Shown here one piece after another: positions 49,159 to 58,018 of a stretch of DNA of 64,000 bases. A model generated the notes under the pieces. It was given only the letters and a program-made list of their open reading frames with translations, made no database searches and had not been told where the DNA came from. The stretch's first letter is position 1. Every line of letters begins with the position of its first letter. The position numbers and the translations under genes are program-made. The stretch is from Pseudomonas tremae (GTDB lineage: Bacteria; Pseudomonadota; Gammaproteobacteria; Pseudomonadales; Pseudomonadaceae), in the NCBI RefSeq assembly GCF_001401155.1, contig NZ_LJRO01000458.1, positions 1 through 64,000 on the forward strand, in the 5' to 3' direction.

Positions 49159-49432
49159 GGTCTGTTTTAGTTACGACGGACAGCTTGACGATTTGATGCG
49201 CTCCCCTGGCACATGTACAGGAACTTGCTCGGGGCGACCGCATTAGCGTAAAGCTGCCGCGCACCCGTTCTCGGAAAGTCTTGGTGTCCGGATCAAGGGT
49301 CTAGGTGCCAAGAATTTCTGGCTATCTTGCGTGATACTCGCTGGCCCATTAGACCGCCGACAACGTTCTTCTAAGCCGGTTAAGCGCGTGGTGCCACTTT
49401 GAGCCTGCTATCAGCGAGAAATCTGAAAAACG
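49159..49432. other. Intergenic stretch, decayed DNA
   Basis: No gene, repeat or RNA that I can support. Short broken reading frames suggest decayed mobile DNA but nothing is identifiable. Confidence 0.4.
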
Positions 49433-49461
49433 GGAACCTGATTCATCCAGGTGCCCACTGA
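49433..49461 (+). promoter_or_regulatory. hrp box for hopBF1
   Basis: GGAACC, 16 bases, CCACTGA: perfect HrpL promoter, 65 bases before the first possible start codon of hopBF1. Confidence 0.93.
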
Positions 49462-49526
49462 CTGTACCGTATCGTTACGGCTGGAATGGTAGTTGCGGAT
49501 CCAGCAAATCAATACCTTAAGATGCA

Positions 49527-50150
49527 GTGGTGAATATTATGACAAGCGTTTCCCGTACCGCCTCCCTTAGAAATATTCAAGCCATCCCGGGCTTCGAGGC
49601 ATCTTCAGAGTGCAAATTGATTCCCTCCTTGGGTGAGAAGCTCGGCAGTGGAAGCCAGAAAGACGTTTATCACTCTCGACAAGACCCAAGGCACTGCGTC
49701 TGTCTGATTCGGCCCGGTACGACAGGAACTGTTCTTGAGCGGGAATATGCTTTAAAAGAACTGGAAGCGACCCGGTATTTAAAAAACCTCGGCTTTCCTG
49801 TCGTGGATGCGCATGCTTTGGTGACTTACGATGGCAAGGTGGGTATCTCGAAAGACTATGTTCACAACGCTCTGGACTCCGGGGATATCATTCATGGTCG
49901 CACCTGCATGCCACGTGATTTGGCTTTCAATAAAAATGTGCTGTCTGACTGTGATGAGATCATATTCAAGCTGAGAAACCACAACCTCCATATTGAGGAT
50001 TTACAGTTCATAATTGATGAGCATGGCCGGGTGAGAATCAATGATCCACGGGGTGTAGTTCGATCCTTTCCTGAGAAAAGTATCGATAAAGTTAAAGATT
50101 TGCGGACCATTGCACTTGAGAACACGCTTGACGATGCCGACAGTGACTGA
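49527..50150 (+). CDS. hopBF1: Type III effector HopBF1, minimal kinase
   Basis: Up to 207 residues. GTG codons at 49527 and 49530 and an ATG at 49539 are all possible starts; GGTG lies before the ATG. The sequence matches the HopBF1 family: glycine loop LGEKLGSGSQKDVYHS, the strand CVCLIRPGTTGTV, catalytic-loop-like HIEDLQFIID and DFG-like NDPRGV, a very small kinase. HopBF1 mimics an HSP90 client and phosphorylates HSP90, killing its activity in plant cells. It has its own hrp box and lies on the chromosome side of the tRNA-Cys fragment. Confidence 0.9.
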   Translation: MVNIMTSVSRTASLRNIQAIPGFEASSECKLIPSLGEKLGSGSQKDVYHSRQDPRHCVCLIRPGTTGTVLEREYALKELEATRYLKNLGFPVVDAHALVTYDGKVGISKDYVHNALDSGDIIHGRTCMPRDLAFNKNVLSDCDEIIFKLRNHNLHIEDLQFIIDEHGRVRINDPRGVVRSFPEKSIDKVKDLRTIALENTLDDADSD

Positions 50151-50184
50151 GATCCCCGGATCACGACTCTTTTTGCTGAATGCT

Positions 50185-50223
50185 AAAGAAAGGGCTCACC
50201 GAGCGCGTTGCCCAGTGAGCCCT
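50185..50223 (-). terminator. Terminator of mesX-mesD
   Basis: AGGGCTCAC pairs with GTGAGCCCT, with a T-rich tract for leftward transcription. It is 70 bases beyond the mesD stop and may also stop hopBF1 from the other side. Confidence 0.75.
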
Positions 50224-50293
50224 CGATCTATAAGTTTTGCTATAGGCACGATTTTGCGCGGAGCGCATGTTGCTCACGGCAACATTCCGCGAA

Positions 50294-51325
50294 TCACAGG
50301 TTCAAGAGTTCTTTTCGGACGATGTCTGCGCCTGCACTTAACGCGCGCAGCTTGCCGCTGGCGACATGACGAGGGAGGGGCGCCATGCCGCAGTTGGTGC
50401 ACGGATAGAGTTTATCGGCATCGACGAATTGAAGTGCCTGTCTCAGGGTGTTGGCGACTTCCTCAGGCGTCTCAATGGTATGGCTTGCCACATCAATGGC
50501 CCCCACCATAACTTTCTTGCCCCGAATGAGCTCAATCAGATCCATAGGGACGCGAGAGTTGTGGCATTCCAGAGAGATGATGTCGATACTGGACGTTTGC
50601 AGTCTGGGAAAAGCCTCTTCGTACTGCCGCCACTCTGAGCCTAACGTTTTCTTCCAGTCGGTATTCGCCTTGATGCCGTAACCATAGCAAATATGCACGG
50701 CAGTTTCACATTTGAGCCCTTCAACTGCCTTCTCTAACGTAGCAACTCCCCAGTCATTCACTTCATCAAAAAACACATTAAATGCAGGCTCATCAAACTG
50801 AATGATATCCACTCCGGCGGCCTCAAGTTCTTTAGCCTCCTGGTTGAGGATTTTGGCAAACTCCCAAGCCAGTTTTTCACGATCTTTATAATGAGCGTCG
50901 TAGAGAGTATCAATCATCGTCATTGGCCCTGGCAGGGCCCACTTGATAGGCTGCGTGGTTTGCTGACGTAAAAATTTTGCGTCTTCAACAAAAACTGGCT
51001 TTCGGCGAGCAACAGCACCTACAACCGTTGGCACGCTCGCATCATAGCGGTCACGAATTCTGACGGTCTCGCGCTTTTCAAAGTCAACGCCTTCGAGATG
51101 CTCGATAAACGTAGTTACAAAATGCTGGCGTGTTTGTTCACCATCGCTAACGATATCAATATTGGCCAGTTGTTGTTCTTGCAGCGATAAACGCAACGCG
51201 TCCTGCTTACCTTCAACCAGTTCTTCGCCATGCAATTTCCAAGGCGACCAGAGCGCCTCGGGCTGTGCAAGCCAGGAAGGTTTAGGCAAGCTGCCTGCAG
51301 TGGAGGTGGGCAACAGTTTTTTCAT
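50294..51325 (-). CDS. mesD: Core methionine synthase MesD
   Basis: 343 residues from the ATG at 51325. It is only the C-terminal catalytic domain of cobalamin-independent MetE. The start is LLPTSTAGSLPKP; DIIQFDEPAF holds the catalytic Asp and Glu, and HICYG and PCTNCGMAPL supply zinc ligands. The 25-base gap to a DUF1852 gene identifies the MesX/MesD system, which makes methionine from homocysteine without folate and needs oxygen. The methyl donor is not known to me. Confidence 0.87.
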   Translation of the reverse strand: MKKLLPTSTAGSLPKPSWLAQPEALWSPWKLHGEELVEGKQDALRLSLQEQQLANIDIVSDGEQTRQHFVTTFIEHLEGVDFEKRETVRIRDRYDASVPTVVGAVARRKPVFVEDAKFLRQQTTQPIKWALPGPMTMIDTLYDAHYKDREKLAWEFAKILNQEAKELEAAGVDIIQFDEPAFNVFFDEVNDWGVATLEKAVEGLKCETAVHICYGYGIKANTDWKKTLGSEWRQYEEAFPRLQTSSIDIISLECHNSRVPMDLIELIRGKKVMVGAIDVASHTIETPEEVANTLRQALQFVDADKLYPCTNCGMAPLPRHVASGKLRALSAGADIVRKELLNL

Positions 51326-51350
51326 TAAAATAGCCTTGGTTTTTAATAGT

Positions 51351-52334
51351 TCAAAGCGCGCAGTCAGCGAACCATCGATCAAGAACGGCCTGGTAAGGTT
51401 TGATAAAGTGTTCTTCAGCAAATTTGCCTTGTTCAATAGCCAGCTGACTACGTTCCTCGCGGTCATAGACAATTCGAGTCAATGAGTAATCCTGGTTTTT
51501 CAAGCTAGGCTGATAGCGTTTTCCTGCCACTGAGTTTGCGTTATAGATCTCAGGTCGGTAAATTTTCTGGAAGGTGTCCATCGTGCTGATGATGCTAATA
51601 AGCTCAAGATTGGTGTATTCACCAAGCAAGTCGCCTGAAAAATAAAAAGCCAAAGGTGCAACGCTATTCGGAGGCATGAAATAGCGAACCTTTAAGCCCA
51701 TCTTCTTGAAATACTCATCCGTCAAAGAGTATTCGTCCTGCTGATATTCAAATCCCAACACAGGGTGCTGATTTTCGGTCCGGTGATAGGTCCTGGAGCT
51801 TGATACGCTCAGGCAGATAACAGGCGGTTTGTCGAAATTAGCGTGGTAGCTGCTTGAATTGACGAAGCATTTGAATAGCTTGCCGTGCAGGTCTCCGAAA
51901 CCTTCTGGCGTACTCAGCCCGGCCTGACTCTTGCTGTGCTCCAGCAATCGGACACTGAAGTCATAGTCCCGTACGTAAGAGGAAAAGTTGTTGCCTACAA
52001 CCCCGTTAATTTGTGCGTCAATTTTTCGATCAATGATCGTTGTTTTTAAAACTTCCATCAACGGGATAGCAGGGTGATTGTCTCCAGCGGCAATATTCAT
52101 TTCCGCAGAAACAATGTCCAGTTCGACCGTATAACGATCTCCTTTGGGGTTGTCCCAGTGCGCCAAGGCATTGAAGCGATTGTCAATCATCGTCAAGGTG
52201 TTACGTAGATTTTCCTGGCGGCTTTCCCCTCTGGCCAGGTTCGCAAAGTTAGTTGTAATGCGCGTGGTGTCTGACGGTGAATAATCCTCATCAAAACGAG
52301 TTCGCTTGACAGAAAATGTGGGTTCTTTAGTCAT
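51351..52334 (-). CDS. mesX: MesX (DUF1852), partner of MesD
   Basis: 327 residues. TFSVKRTRFDEDYSPSDTTR, TTNFANLARGESRQENLRNT and YHRTENQHPVLGFEYQQDEY match DUF1852. Genetic work on folate-independent methionine synthases found that MesD-type cores need this protein. It is first in the two-gene operon; activity is unknown. Confidence 0.87.
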   Translation of the reverse strand: MTKEPTFSVKRTRFDEDYSPSDTTRITTNFANLARGESRQENLRNTLTMIDNRFNALAHWDNPKGDRYTVELDIVSAEMNIAAGDNHPAIPLMEVLKTTIIDRKIDAQINGVVGNNFSSYVRDYDFSVRLLEHSKSQAGLSTPEGFGDLHGKLFKCFVNSSSYHANFDKPPVICLSVSSSRTYHRTENQHPVLGFEYQQDEYSLTDEYFKKMGLKVRYFMPPNSVAPLAFYFSGDLLGEYTNLELISIISTMDTFQKIYRPEIYNANSVAGKRYQPSLKNQDYSLTRIVYDREERSQLAIEQGKFAEEHFIKPYQAVLDRWFADCAL

Positions 52335-52713
52335 CCTGGTGTGTCACCCTGTTTTTGAGGTGAAACCTGAGTGGGCTCCTTGCCTCTTATAGATTTGATC
52401 GACAGCTGTTTATTTACTCGGCAGTCGTTATCCTTCTGAGTGAAGGTGTGCGTGGATTTTAAGCCGGGTGCCTACGAGAACAAAAACGAATTGATTTCAA
52501 TAAAGCATTAGTCACGCTCATGATTGGAACAAGGTCAGGAATAGGGTCCTTGGAGGGGGCATGGCTGCAAGTCTTGGACGTGGTCGATGGGTGATTTTAA
52601 TTTGTGTGTGTAATGAGTGATTCGGGTTTGGGGAGTGGTGTTCGTCGGCAGGACGCCGGAGAGGGGCTAGAACAATAATTGCGGCAAGAATATAAAATTG
52701 CGGCAATCTAAAC
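52335..52713. other. Gene-free stretch with repeat copy B
   Basis: No coding sequence supported. It contains the second copy of the 27-bp repeat (52625-52651) and a short tandem block AATTGCGGCAA (near 52677 and 52697). It may be the remnant of another prophage or island end beside tRNA-Leu. Confidence 0.5.
52625..52651 (+). repeat. 27-bp direct repeat, copy B
   Basis: GGTTTGGGGAG, T, GGTGTTCGTCGGCAG. Differs from copy A (46467-46493) at one base. ATGAGTGATTC lies directly before it, whereas in copy A 33 extra bases including the LexA box separate the two blocks. Confidence 0.85.
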
Positions 52714-52749
52714 AAAAAGGGCCTACGCACATAAAGCGCGTAAGCCCTT
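52714..52749 (-). terminator. Terminator of tRNA-Leu
   Basis: AAGGGCCTACGC and GCGTAAGCCCTT form a stem with one mismatch; the leftward strand continues in a T-run (AAAAA on the top strand). Confidence 0.8.
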
Positions 52750-52759
52750 GATCTATAAG

Positions 52760-52845
52760 TGGTGCCCCGAGCCGGGGTCGAACCGGCACGTCCAAAGGAC
52801 GAGGGATTTTAAGTCCCTTGCGTCTACCAATTTCGCCATCGGGGC
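52760..52845 (-). tRNA. tRNA-Leu(UAA)
   Basis: 86 nt with encoded CCA. Acceptor GCCCCGA pairs with TCGGGGC; anticodon TAA in GGGACTTAAAATCCC; long variable arm; T-loop TTCGACC. tRNA-Leu genes are frequent island targets, and the disturbed DNA to its left is consistent with past insertions. Confidence 0.95.
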
Positions 52846-53011
52846 GGTAGCGCCAAGAGCAGGGAATATATACACCCGGCCCCCATGAAGCAAGCTTGAA
52901 AGCACTGTAAATGCCACAGGATGCCGCTTTCCCGTCTGTCAGAAATGCTTGGCAAATCATAAGGCTACAAAAAATACTGAAGCAAACGCTGAGTAGCCGG
53001 GTTCATGCTGC

Positions 53012-54067
53012 TCAGGCTTTGCCTTCCTTCACTACCTTTTCGACTTTATCCGCCAGGATTCGCAAGTAGCTGGCCAGCGCGACTTCTTCGAGCCTCATGC
53101 CCTTTTTCTGTCGGGAGCGGGGGAGTTTGGCGAGGTTGCCGAGCAGGAAGCCTTCCAGCACGGCCGGGTGGATGTAGCACTTGCGACAAATAGCCGGCGT
53201 ATTGCCCAGTTGTTTGGAGACGGCTTTGACCATATCCACGATGTGCCTTTTGGCGTCCGCTTCCGGCTCCCAATGCAACTTTTGCAAAGTGGCAAGGGCC
53301 AGCGCACTGGCCGCCCAGGTCCGGTAGTCCTTGGCGGTGAAATCGGAACCGGTCAGGCTTTGCAGGTAGGCGTTGATGTCGGATGACGTCACGGCATGGC
53401 GCACCCCGTCGTCGTCCAGGTACTGGAACAGGTTCTGCCCCGGCAGTTCCATGCAGCGCTTGATGACACCGGCCAGACGCCGGTCTTTCACGCTGACTTT
53501 GTGCTCGACGCCGCTCTTGCCGCGGAACTCAAAGAGGATCTGGCCGCCTTTGACCTCCACATGCTTGTTGCGCAACGTGGTGAGGCCGTAAGAACGGTTT
53601 TCCTTCGCGTATTGACTGTTGCCGATGCGAATCAGCGTGGCGTCAAGCAATGAAATCACCGTTGCCATGACTTTTTCCCGGCCCATGCCCGGCTGGGCAA
53701 GTTGCGCTTCAATCTGCTTGCGCACTTTTGGCAGCGCATGGCCGAACTCGATCAGACGTGAATACTTGTCCTGATCACGAATCTCCCGCCAGCGTGGATG
53801 GTAGCGATACTGTTTGCGCCCTCGAGCGTCGCGACCGGTGGCCTGCAAGTGACCCATCGGGTCGGCGCAGATCCACACATAGGTGTAGGCGGGCGGAATC
53901 GCCAAAGCGTTGATGCGCTTGATCTCTGACTCGTCCTTGATGCGTTGGCCCTTGGTGTCGAAATAAGCAAATTTACCGCGCAGTATCTTGCGGGTAAGGC
54001 CGGGCTGAGTGTCGTCTACGTAATGCAGGTCACTGGCAGGCTGGCTGATGGCAGTCGAGTCAGGCAT
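53012..54067 (-). CDS. DNA topoisomerase IB
   Basis: 351 residues from the ATG at 54067. GRDARGRKQYRYHPRWREIR, VMATVISLLDATLIRIGN, YGLTTLRNKHVEVKG and the C-terminal KDYRTWAASALA are the landmarks of bacterial (poxvirus-like) type IB topoisomerases. The active Tyr is in a CYIHPAVLEGF segment. It relaxes supercoils through a 3'-phosphotyrosine. Core gene; not operonic with mod. Confidence 0.9.
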   Translation of the reverse strand: MPDSTAISQPASDLHYVDDTQPGLTRKILRGKFAYFDTKGQRIKDESEIKRINALAIPPAYTYVWICADPMGHLQATGRDARGRKQYRYHPRWREIRDQDKYSRLIEFGHALPKVRKQIEAQLAQPGMGREKVMATVISLLDATLIRIGNSQYAKENRSYGLTTLRNKHVEVKGGQILFEFRGKSGVEHKVSVKDRRLAGVIKRCMELPGQNLFQYLDDDGVRHAVTSSDINAYLQSLTGSDFTAKDYRTWAASALALATLQKLHWEPEADAKRHIVDMVKAVSKQLGNTPAICRKCYIHPAVLEGFLLGNLAKLPRSRQKKGMRLEEVALASYLRILADKVEKVVKEGKA

Positions 54068-54154
54068 GGCTAAATTCCAGAGGCAGTTAAAAAGACTGAC
54101 CGCGACCGTTGACGGTGGTGCCGTGTATTTCACGCCCGGTGAATTCTCGATTTA

Positions 54155-55243
54155 TTACGCCAGTACCGCGACTGCCTTTATCTGCGCCCACAGCTGCTGG
54201 CCTTGGTGCAGGTTCAATTGGTCTCGTGAATAGCGAGTGATGCGCGCCAGCAAGGGGGTGCCGCCAGCGTCCAGCCTTACCAGTACATGCGCCGAATTGT
54301 CGGCAAGCATTTCTGCTGTCACTGCTACCGGCAGCCTGTTGAGAATGCTGCTGTGCTCGTCAGGTTGCAGGTTGAGGCTGACATCCCTCGCCTGCACCTT
54401 GATGCGCAGCAGCGTGCCGATCGGTACTTCGGCGTGGGCGACGCGGATGCCAAGCTCGCTGCCGGGAAGCGTCACGGTGAGCAGTTGATAATGACGATCG
54501 TAGGCCGTTACCGTCCCATCGATGACTACCCCTGCGTCGTTGCCCATGGCCAGTGGCAGGTCCAGCCGCGCCAGCGTTTCCTTGATCGGACCGCTGGCCA
54601 GTACCTTGCCAGACTCAAGCAGCACAAGATGATCGGCCAGGCGTGCGACTTCATCCTGAGCATGGCTGACATAGAGCATGGGAATGTCCAGCTCCCGGTG
54701 CAAGCGCTCCAGGTAGGGCAGGATTTCACTTTTACGTTTGGCATCCAGCGCTGCCAGCGGCTCATCAAGCAGCATAAGGCGAGGGCTGGTCAACAAGGCA
54801 CGGGCGATGCCCACCCGTTGCCGCTCGCCTCCGGACAATGTGTCGGGGCGGCGTGCCAGCAGGTGATCAATGCCGAGCAGCCCGGTCGCCTGCTGCAATC
54901 CGATGCGGCGTTGCTGGCGCGGAATGCGCTGCATGCCGAATTCCAGATTGGCGCGGACCGACAGATGCGCAAACAGGCTGGCTTCCTGAAACACATAGCC
55001 AATTGCGCGCTTGTGCGGGGCGAGGAAAATACCGTTGGCACTGTCCTGCCAGACCTCGTCGTGAACACGGATAAACCCTTGTTCTGCTTTCTCCAGCCCG
55101 GCGATGCAGCGCAGGCAGGTGGTCTTGCCCGAGCCGGACGGGCCGAACAATGCAGTAATGCCCGAGCCAGGCAACGTCAGCTCAGTGTTTACGGTGAAGT
55201 CGGGGTAGGCCATCTTCAGGCGCACTTCAATGGGCGACACCAT
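54155..55243 (-). CDS. modC: Molybdate ABC transporter ATPase ModC
   Basis: 362 residues. Walker A GPSGSGKT, signature LSGGERQRVGIARAL, Walker B LMLLDEPLAALD, then a C-terminal TOBE (molybdate-binding) domain. Third gene of modABC; its ATG lies just beyond the modB stop. Confidence 0.95.
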   Translation of the reverse strand: MVSPIEVRLKMAYPDFTVNTELTLPGSGITALFGPSGSGKTTCLRCIAGLEKAEQGFIRVHDEVWQDSANGIFLAPHKRAIGYVFQEASLFAHLSVRANLEFGMQRIPRQQRRIGLQQATGLLGIDHLLARRPDTLSGGERQRVGIARALLTSPRLMLLDEPLAALDAKRKSEILPYLERLHRELDIPMLYVSHAQDEVARLADHLVLLESGKVLASGPIKETLARLDLPLAMGNDAGVVIDGTVTAYDRHYQLLTVTLPGSELGIRVAHAEVPIGTLLRIKVQARDVSLNLQPDEHSSILNRLPVAVTAEMLADNSAHVLVRLDAGGTPLLARITRYSRDQLNLHQGQQLWAQIKAVAVLA

Positions 55244-55246
55244 GGC

Positions 55247-55927
55247 TCAGCTCCATCCCGCTTTGGATCTGCCGCTCGAATAGAGCAGGAGCAGAACCAG
55301 AAAGGAAAATGCCAGCATCACGCCAGCCAGCCAGTGGGCCTGCAGGTACTCCATTGACTCGACATGATCGAATATCTGCACCGATACCACCCGCGTCTTC
55401 TCCGGAATGTTGCCACCGATCATCAGCACCACGCCAAATTCACCGACTGTGTGAGCAAAGCCCAGAATCGCAGCAGTGATGAAGCCCGGCTTTGCGAGCG
55501 GCAGGGTTACATGGAAGAACGTATCCCAAGGGCTGGCACGCAGAGTAGCGGCGACTTCCAGAGGGCGTGTACCGATTGCTGCGAAGGCGTTTTGCAGAGG
55601 TTGCACGACGAAGGGCATCGAGTACAGCACCGAACCGATCACCAGCCCGGCAAAGCTGAATGTCAGCGTCCCGAGGCCAAGACTCAGGGTCAGTTGACCG
55701 ATTGCACCGTTCGGGCCGAGCAGCAACAGCAGATAAAAACCGATGACGGTAGGTGGCAGCACCAGTGGCAGCGCAACAACTGCACCGATCGGCCCCTTGA
55801 GCCACGAATCGGTGCGCGCCAGCCACAGCGCAATCGGCGTGCCGATGATCAGCAGGATGACCGTGGTCAGCGACGCCAGCTTCACTGTCAGCCATATAGC
55901 GGCGATGTCAGCACTTCCCAGCGGCAT
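55247..55927 (-). CDS. modB: Molybdate ABC transporter permease ModB
   Basis: 226 residues with five predicted membrane helices and the permease loop EVAATLRASPWDTFFHVTLP. It forms the channel with ModC and starts where modA stops. Confidence 0.95.
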   Translation of the reverse strand: MPLGSADIAAIWLTVKLASLTTVILLIIGTPIALWLARTDSWLKGPIGAVVALPLVLPPTVIGFYLLLLLGPNGAIGQLTLSLGLGTLTFSFAGLVIGSVLYSMPFVVQPLQNAFAAIGTRPLEVAATLRASPWDTFFHVTLPLAKPGFITAAILGFAHTVGEFGVVLMIGGNIPEKTRVVSVQIFDHVESMEYLQAHWLAGVMLAFSFLVLLLLYSSGRSKAGWS

Positions 55928-56695
55928 TTACAGCTGGTACCCGAACGACTTGATGATCGCAGCAGCTTTTGGACCCTTCAGGTACGCAACCAGTGCTTTG
56001 GCTGCGGCGTTGTCCTTGCCTTTGACGAGAATCACAGCGTCCTGTCTGATCGGGTCATGCAGCGAATCAGGCACGATCCACGCCGAACCGCCAGTCAGTT
56101 TGCCCTCCTTGTAAACCTGCGACAGGGCCACAAAGCCCAGTTCTGCGTTGCCGGTGGAAACGAACTGATAGGCCTGGGTGATGCTTTGACCTTCGACGAT
56201 CTTTGCTTTGGTTGTGTCAGTCAGCTCCAGCTTCGCCAGTACCTGCGTCGCCGCCAGGCCGTAAGGTGCTGTTTTCGGATTGGCGATGGACAAGTGCTGA
56301 TATTGATTGGCCTTCAGCACATCACCCTTGCTATCGACATAGCCTTCTTTGGGCGACCACAGTGCCAGCGTGCCTACCGCGTAGGTGAAGCGCGAGCCTT
56401 TGACAATATCGCCTTCCTGCTCGAGCCTGGCCGGGGTGGCGTCGTCGGCCGACAAAAAGACTTCGAACGGCGCGCCATTTTTTATTTGCGCATAGATCTG
56501 GCCCGTGGCGCCTGAAGAGACGACGAGCTTGTGGCCGGTATCTTTCTCGAAATCTGTAGCGATGGCCTGGAGAGGCGCGGTGAAATTGGCCGCTACGGCA
56601 ACTTGTACGTCATCGGCTAGCGCCGAGGCGGCAGCAGGAATGGCAACAGCCAGAGCAGCGAGCTTGAGCAGGGCGTGCAGCGAGGTCTTGCGCAT
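55928..56695 (-). CDS. modA: Molybdate-binding protein ModA
   Basis: 255 residues with a signal peptide (LLKLAALAVAIPAAASALA). VAVAANFTAPLQAIATDFEK, VVSSGATGQIYAQI and APFEVFLSADD are the oxyanion-binding segments. The periplasmic receptor for molybdate or tungstate; first gene of the operon. Confidence 0.95.
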   Translation of the reverse strand: MRKTSLHALLKLAALAVAIPAAASALADDVQVAVAANFTAPLQAIATDFEKDTGHKLVVSSGATGQIYAQIKNGAPFEVFLSADDATPARLEQEGDIVKGSRFTYAVGTLALWSPKEGYVDSKGDVLKANQYQHLSIANPKTAPYGLAATQVLAKLELTDTTKAKIVEGQSITQAYQFVSTGNAELGFVALSQVYKEGKLTGGSAWIVPDSLHDPIRQDAVILVKGKDNAAAKALVAYLKGPKAAAIIKSFGYQL

Positions 56696-56745
56696 GAAAC
56701 AGGTTCCTTGAGGGTGAGGCAGACGCCGCTGGTAGAGAGACGTTT

Positions 56746-56769
56746 CGCTATATATTTAAATATATAGCG
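56746..56769. promoter_or_regulatory. ModE-type operator upstream of modA
   Basis: A 24-base perfect palindrome made of CGCTATATATTT and its complement, 50 bases before modA. The CGCTATATA...TATATAGCG half-sites fit the ModE box that shuts mod genes when molybdate is plentiful. Confidence 0.85.
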
Positions 56770-56795
56770 CTACCCCTTTGTTCTGAAAGCTATGT

Positions 56796-57875
56796 TTACC
56801 GCCGAGAGAGAATTTTCAGCGCATTTGCTGCCAGTTGTTGAGTCAGTTCCCCCGCGCCGAGCTGGTGCTTGATGCCGACTGCCTGTCCGGCCCAAAGGTT
56901 CATGAAGTCGCTGTTGCCTAGTTTCTCTGCCGCTGCACGCAGCGGCAGCAACGCGCCGCCTGCCAGCGGAAAGGCGGGGGCGAGGGCGCTGATGTGGCCG
57001 ATTTCACGCATGATCCGGTTAACGATGCCTCGGGCGGGCCGACCGCTGAACAGATTTGTCAGTGCTGTCTCGCTATCAGTCGCATTCAGCAACGCCTGGC
57101 GATGAAGGGCGCTGACGCTGGCCTCCGGGCAGAACAGATACGCCGTTCCGACCTGAGCCGCCGATGCCCCCAGCGTGAACGCCGCTGCCACACCTCGACC
57201 GTCTGCAATACCGCCTGCCGCAATGACCGGGACACTCACTGCATCGACGACTTGCGGCACCAGTGCAAAGGTACCGACCTGCGTGTGCAGTTGATCGCTG
57301 AGAAACAGCCCGCGATGGCCGCCCGCTTCGTAGCCCATGGCAATCACCGCATCACAGCCTTGCCGTTCCAGCCATACGGCTTCTTCGACCGTGGTCGCTG
57401 ACGAGATGACAGTGGCGCCGGTGGCCTTTACCCGGTCAAGCAGCGTGGGTTCGGGAAGGCCGAAGTGAAAACTCACCACCGAGGGTTTCAGGCGCTCGAC
57501 CAGCGCACAGGTATCGCTGTCGAAAGGCGTGCGGTTGGAGGTCGGCGTTGGCGCGTCGTAGTCGGCTCCCAATTCCTCGTAATAAGGTTTGAGCGTCTGC
57601 TTCCAGCGTTCAGCCCGCGCGGCGTCAGCGGCAGGAGGCACGTGGCAGAAAAAGTTGAGATTCAGCGGAGCGCGGTTATGGTGCCGACGGAAAAGCTGCA
57701 TCTCTTCTTCGATTCTATCGAGTGACAGCATCGCGCAGGGCAGCGCGCCCAAACCGCCTGCTGCCGCCACAGCGATTGCCATTGACGAGCCACTGGCCCC
57801 GGCCATCGGCGCCTGCAGGATAGGCAAGGTGATGCCGAACAGTTCAAGAACACGGGTATCTGGCCAGTGAGGCAT
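56796..57875 (-). CDS. Nitronate monooxygenase-like flavoprotein
   Basis: 359 residues, TIM-barrel. PILQAPMAGASGS binds flavin; MGYEAGGHRG holds the conserved His; VIAAGGIADGRGVAAAFTLG and GASAAQVGTAYL bind the phosphate. It should oxidise nitronates such as propionate-3-nitronate. It stands alone. Confidence 0.9.
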   Translation of the reverse strand: MPHWPDTRVLELFGITLPILQAPMAGASGSSMAIAVAAAGGLGALPCAMLSLDRIEEEMQLFRRHHNRAPLNLNFFCHVPPAADAARAERWKQTLKPYYEELGADYDAPTPTSNRTPFDSDTCALVERLKPSVVSFHFGLPEPTLLDRVKATGATVISSATTVEEAVWLERQGCDAVIAMGYEAGGHRGLFLSDQLHTQVGTFALVPQVVDAVSVPVIAAGGIADGRGVAAAFTLGASAAQVGTAYLFCPEASVSALHRQALLNATDSETALTNLFSGRPARGIVNRIMREIGHISALAPAFPLAGGALLPLRAAAEKLGNSDFMNLWAGQAVGIKHQLGAGELTQQLAANALKILSRR

Positions 57876-57994
57876 CTGTTTCTCCGGTTATCAGGCATCG
57901 CAGCAGTGAATTTTTCATTGAGCGCGAGGCTGCTCCGAATGGCAACCGCCATTTATGGCCCGTTTATGCGAACTTTACCGATGGTTGACTTGTG

Positions 57995-58008
57995 AGACGA
58001 TCGGTCTA
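57995..58008. promoter_or_regulatory. Operator before tetR-type gene
   Basis: AGACGATCGGTCTA, a quasi-palindrome, 11 bases before the regulator ATG. An identical copy lies at 58673 upstream of the oxidoreductase gene, which marks it as the regulator's own binding site. Confidence 0.85.
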
Positions 58009-58018
58009 GTATTCGGGG

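Noticed and set aside
54287..55357. 356-codon open frame antisense to modC
   Set aside because: modC has all ABC signatures; the antisense frame is composition-driven.
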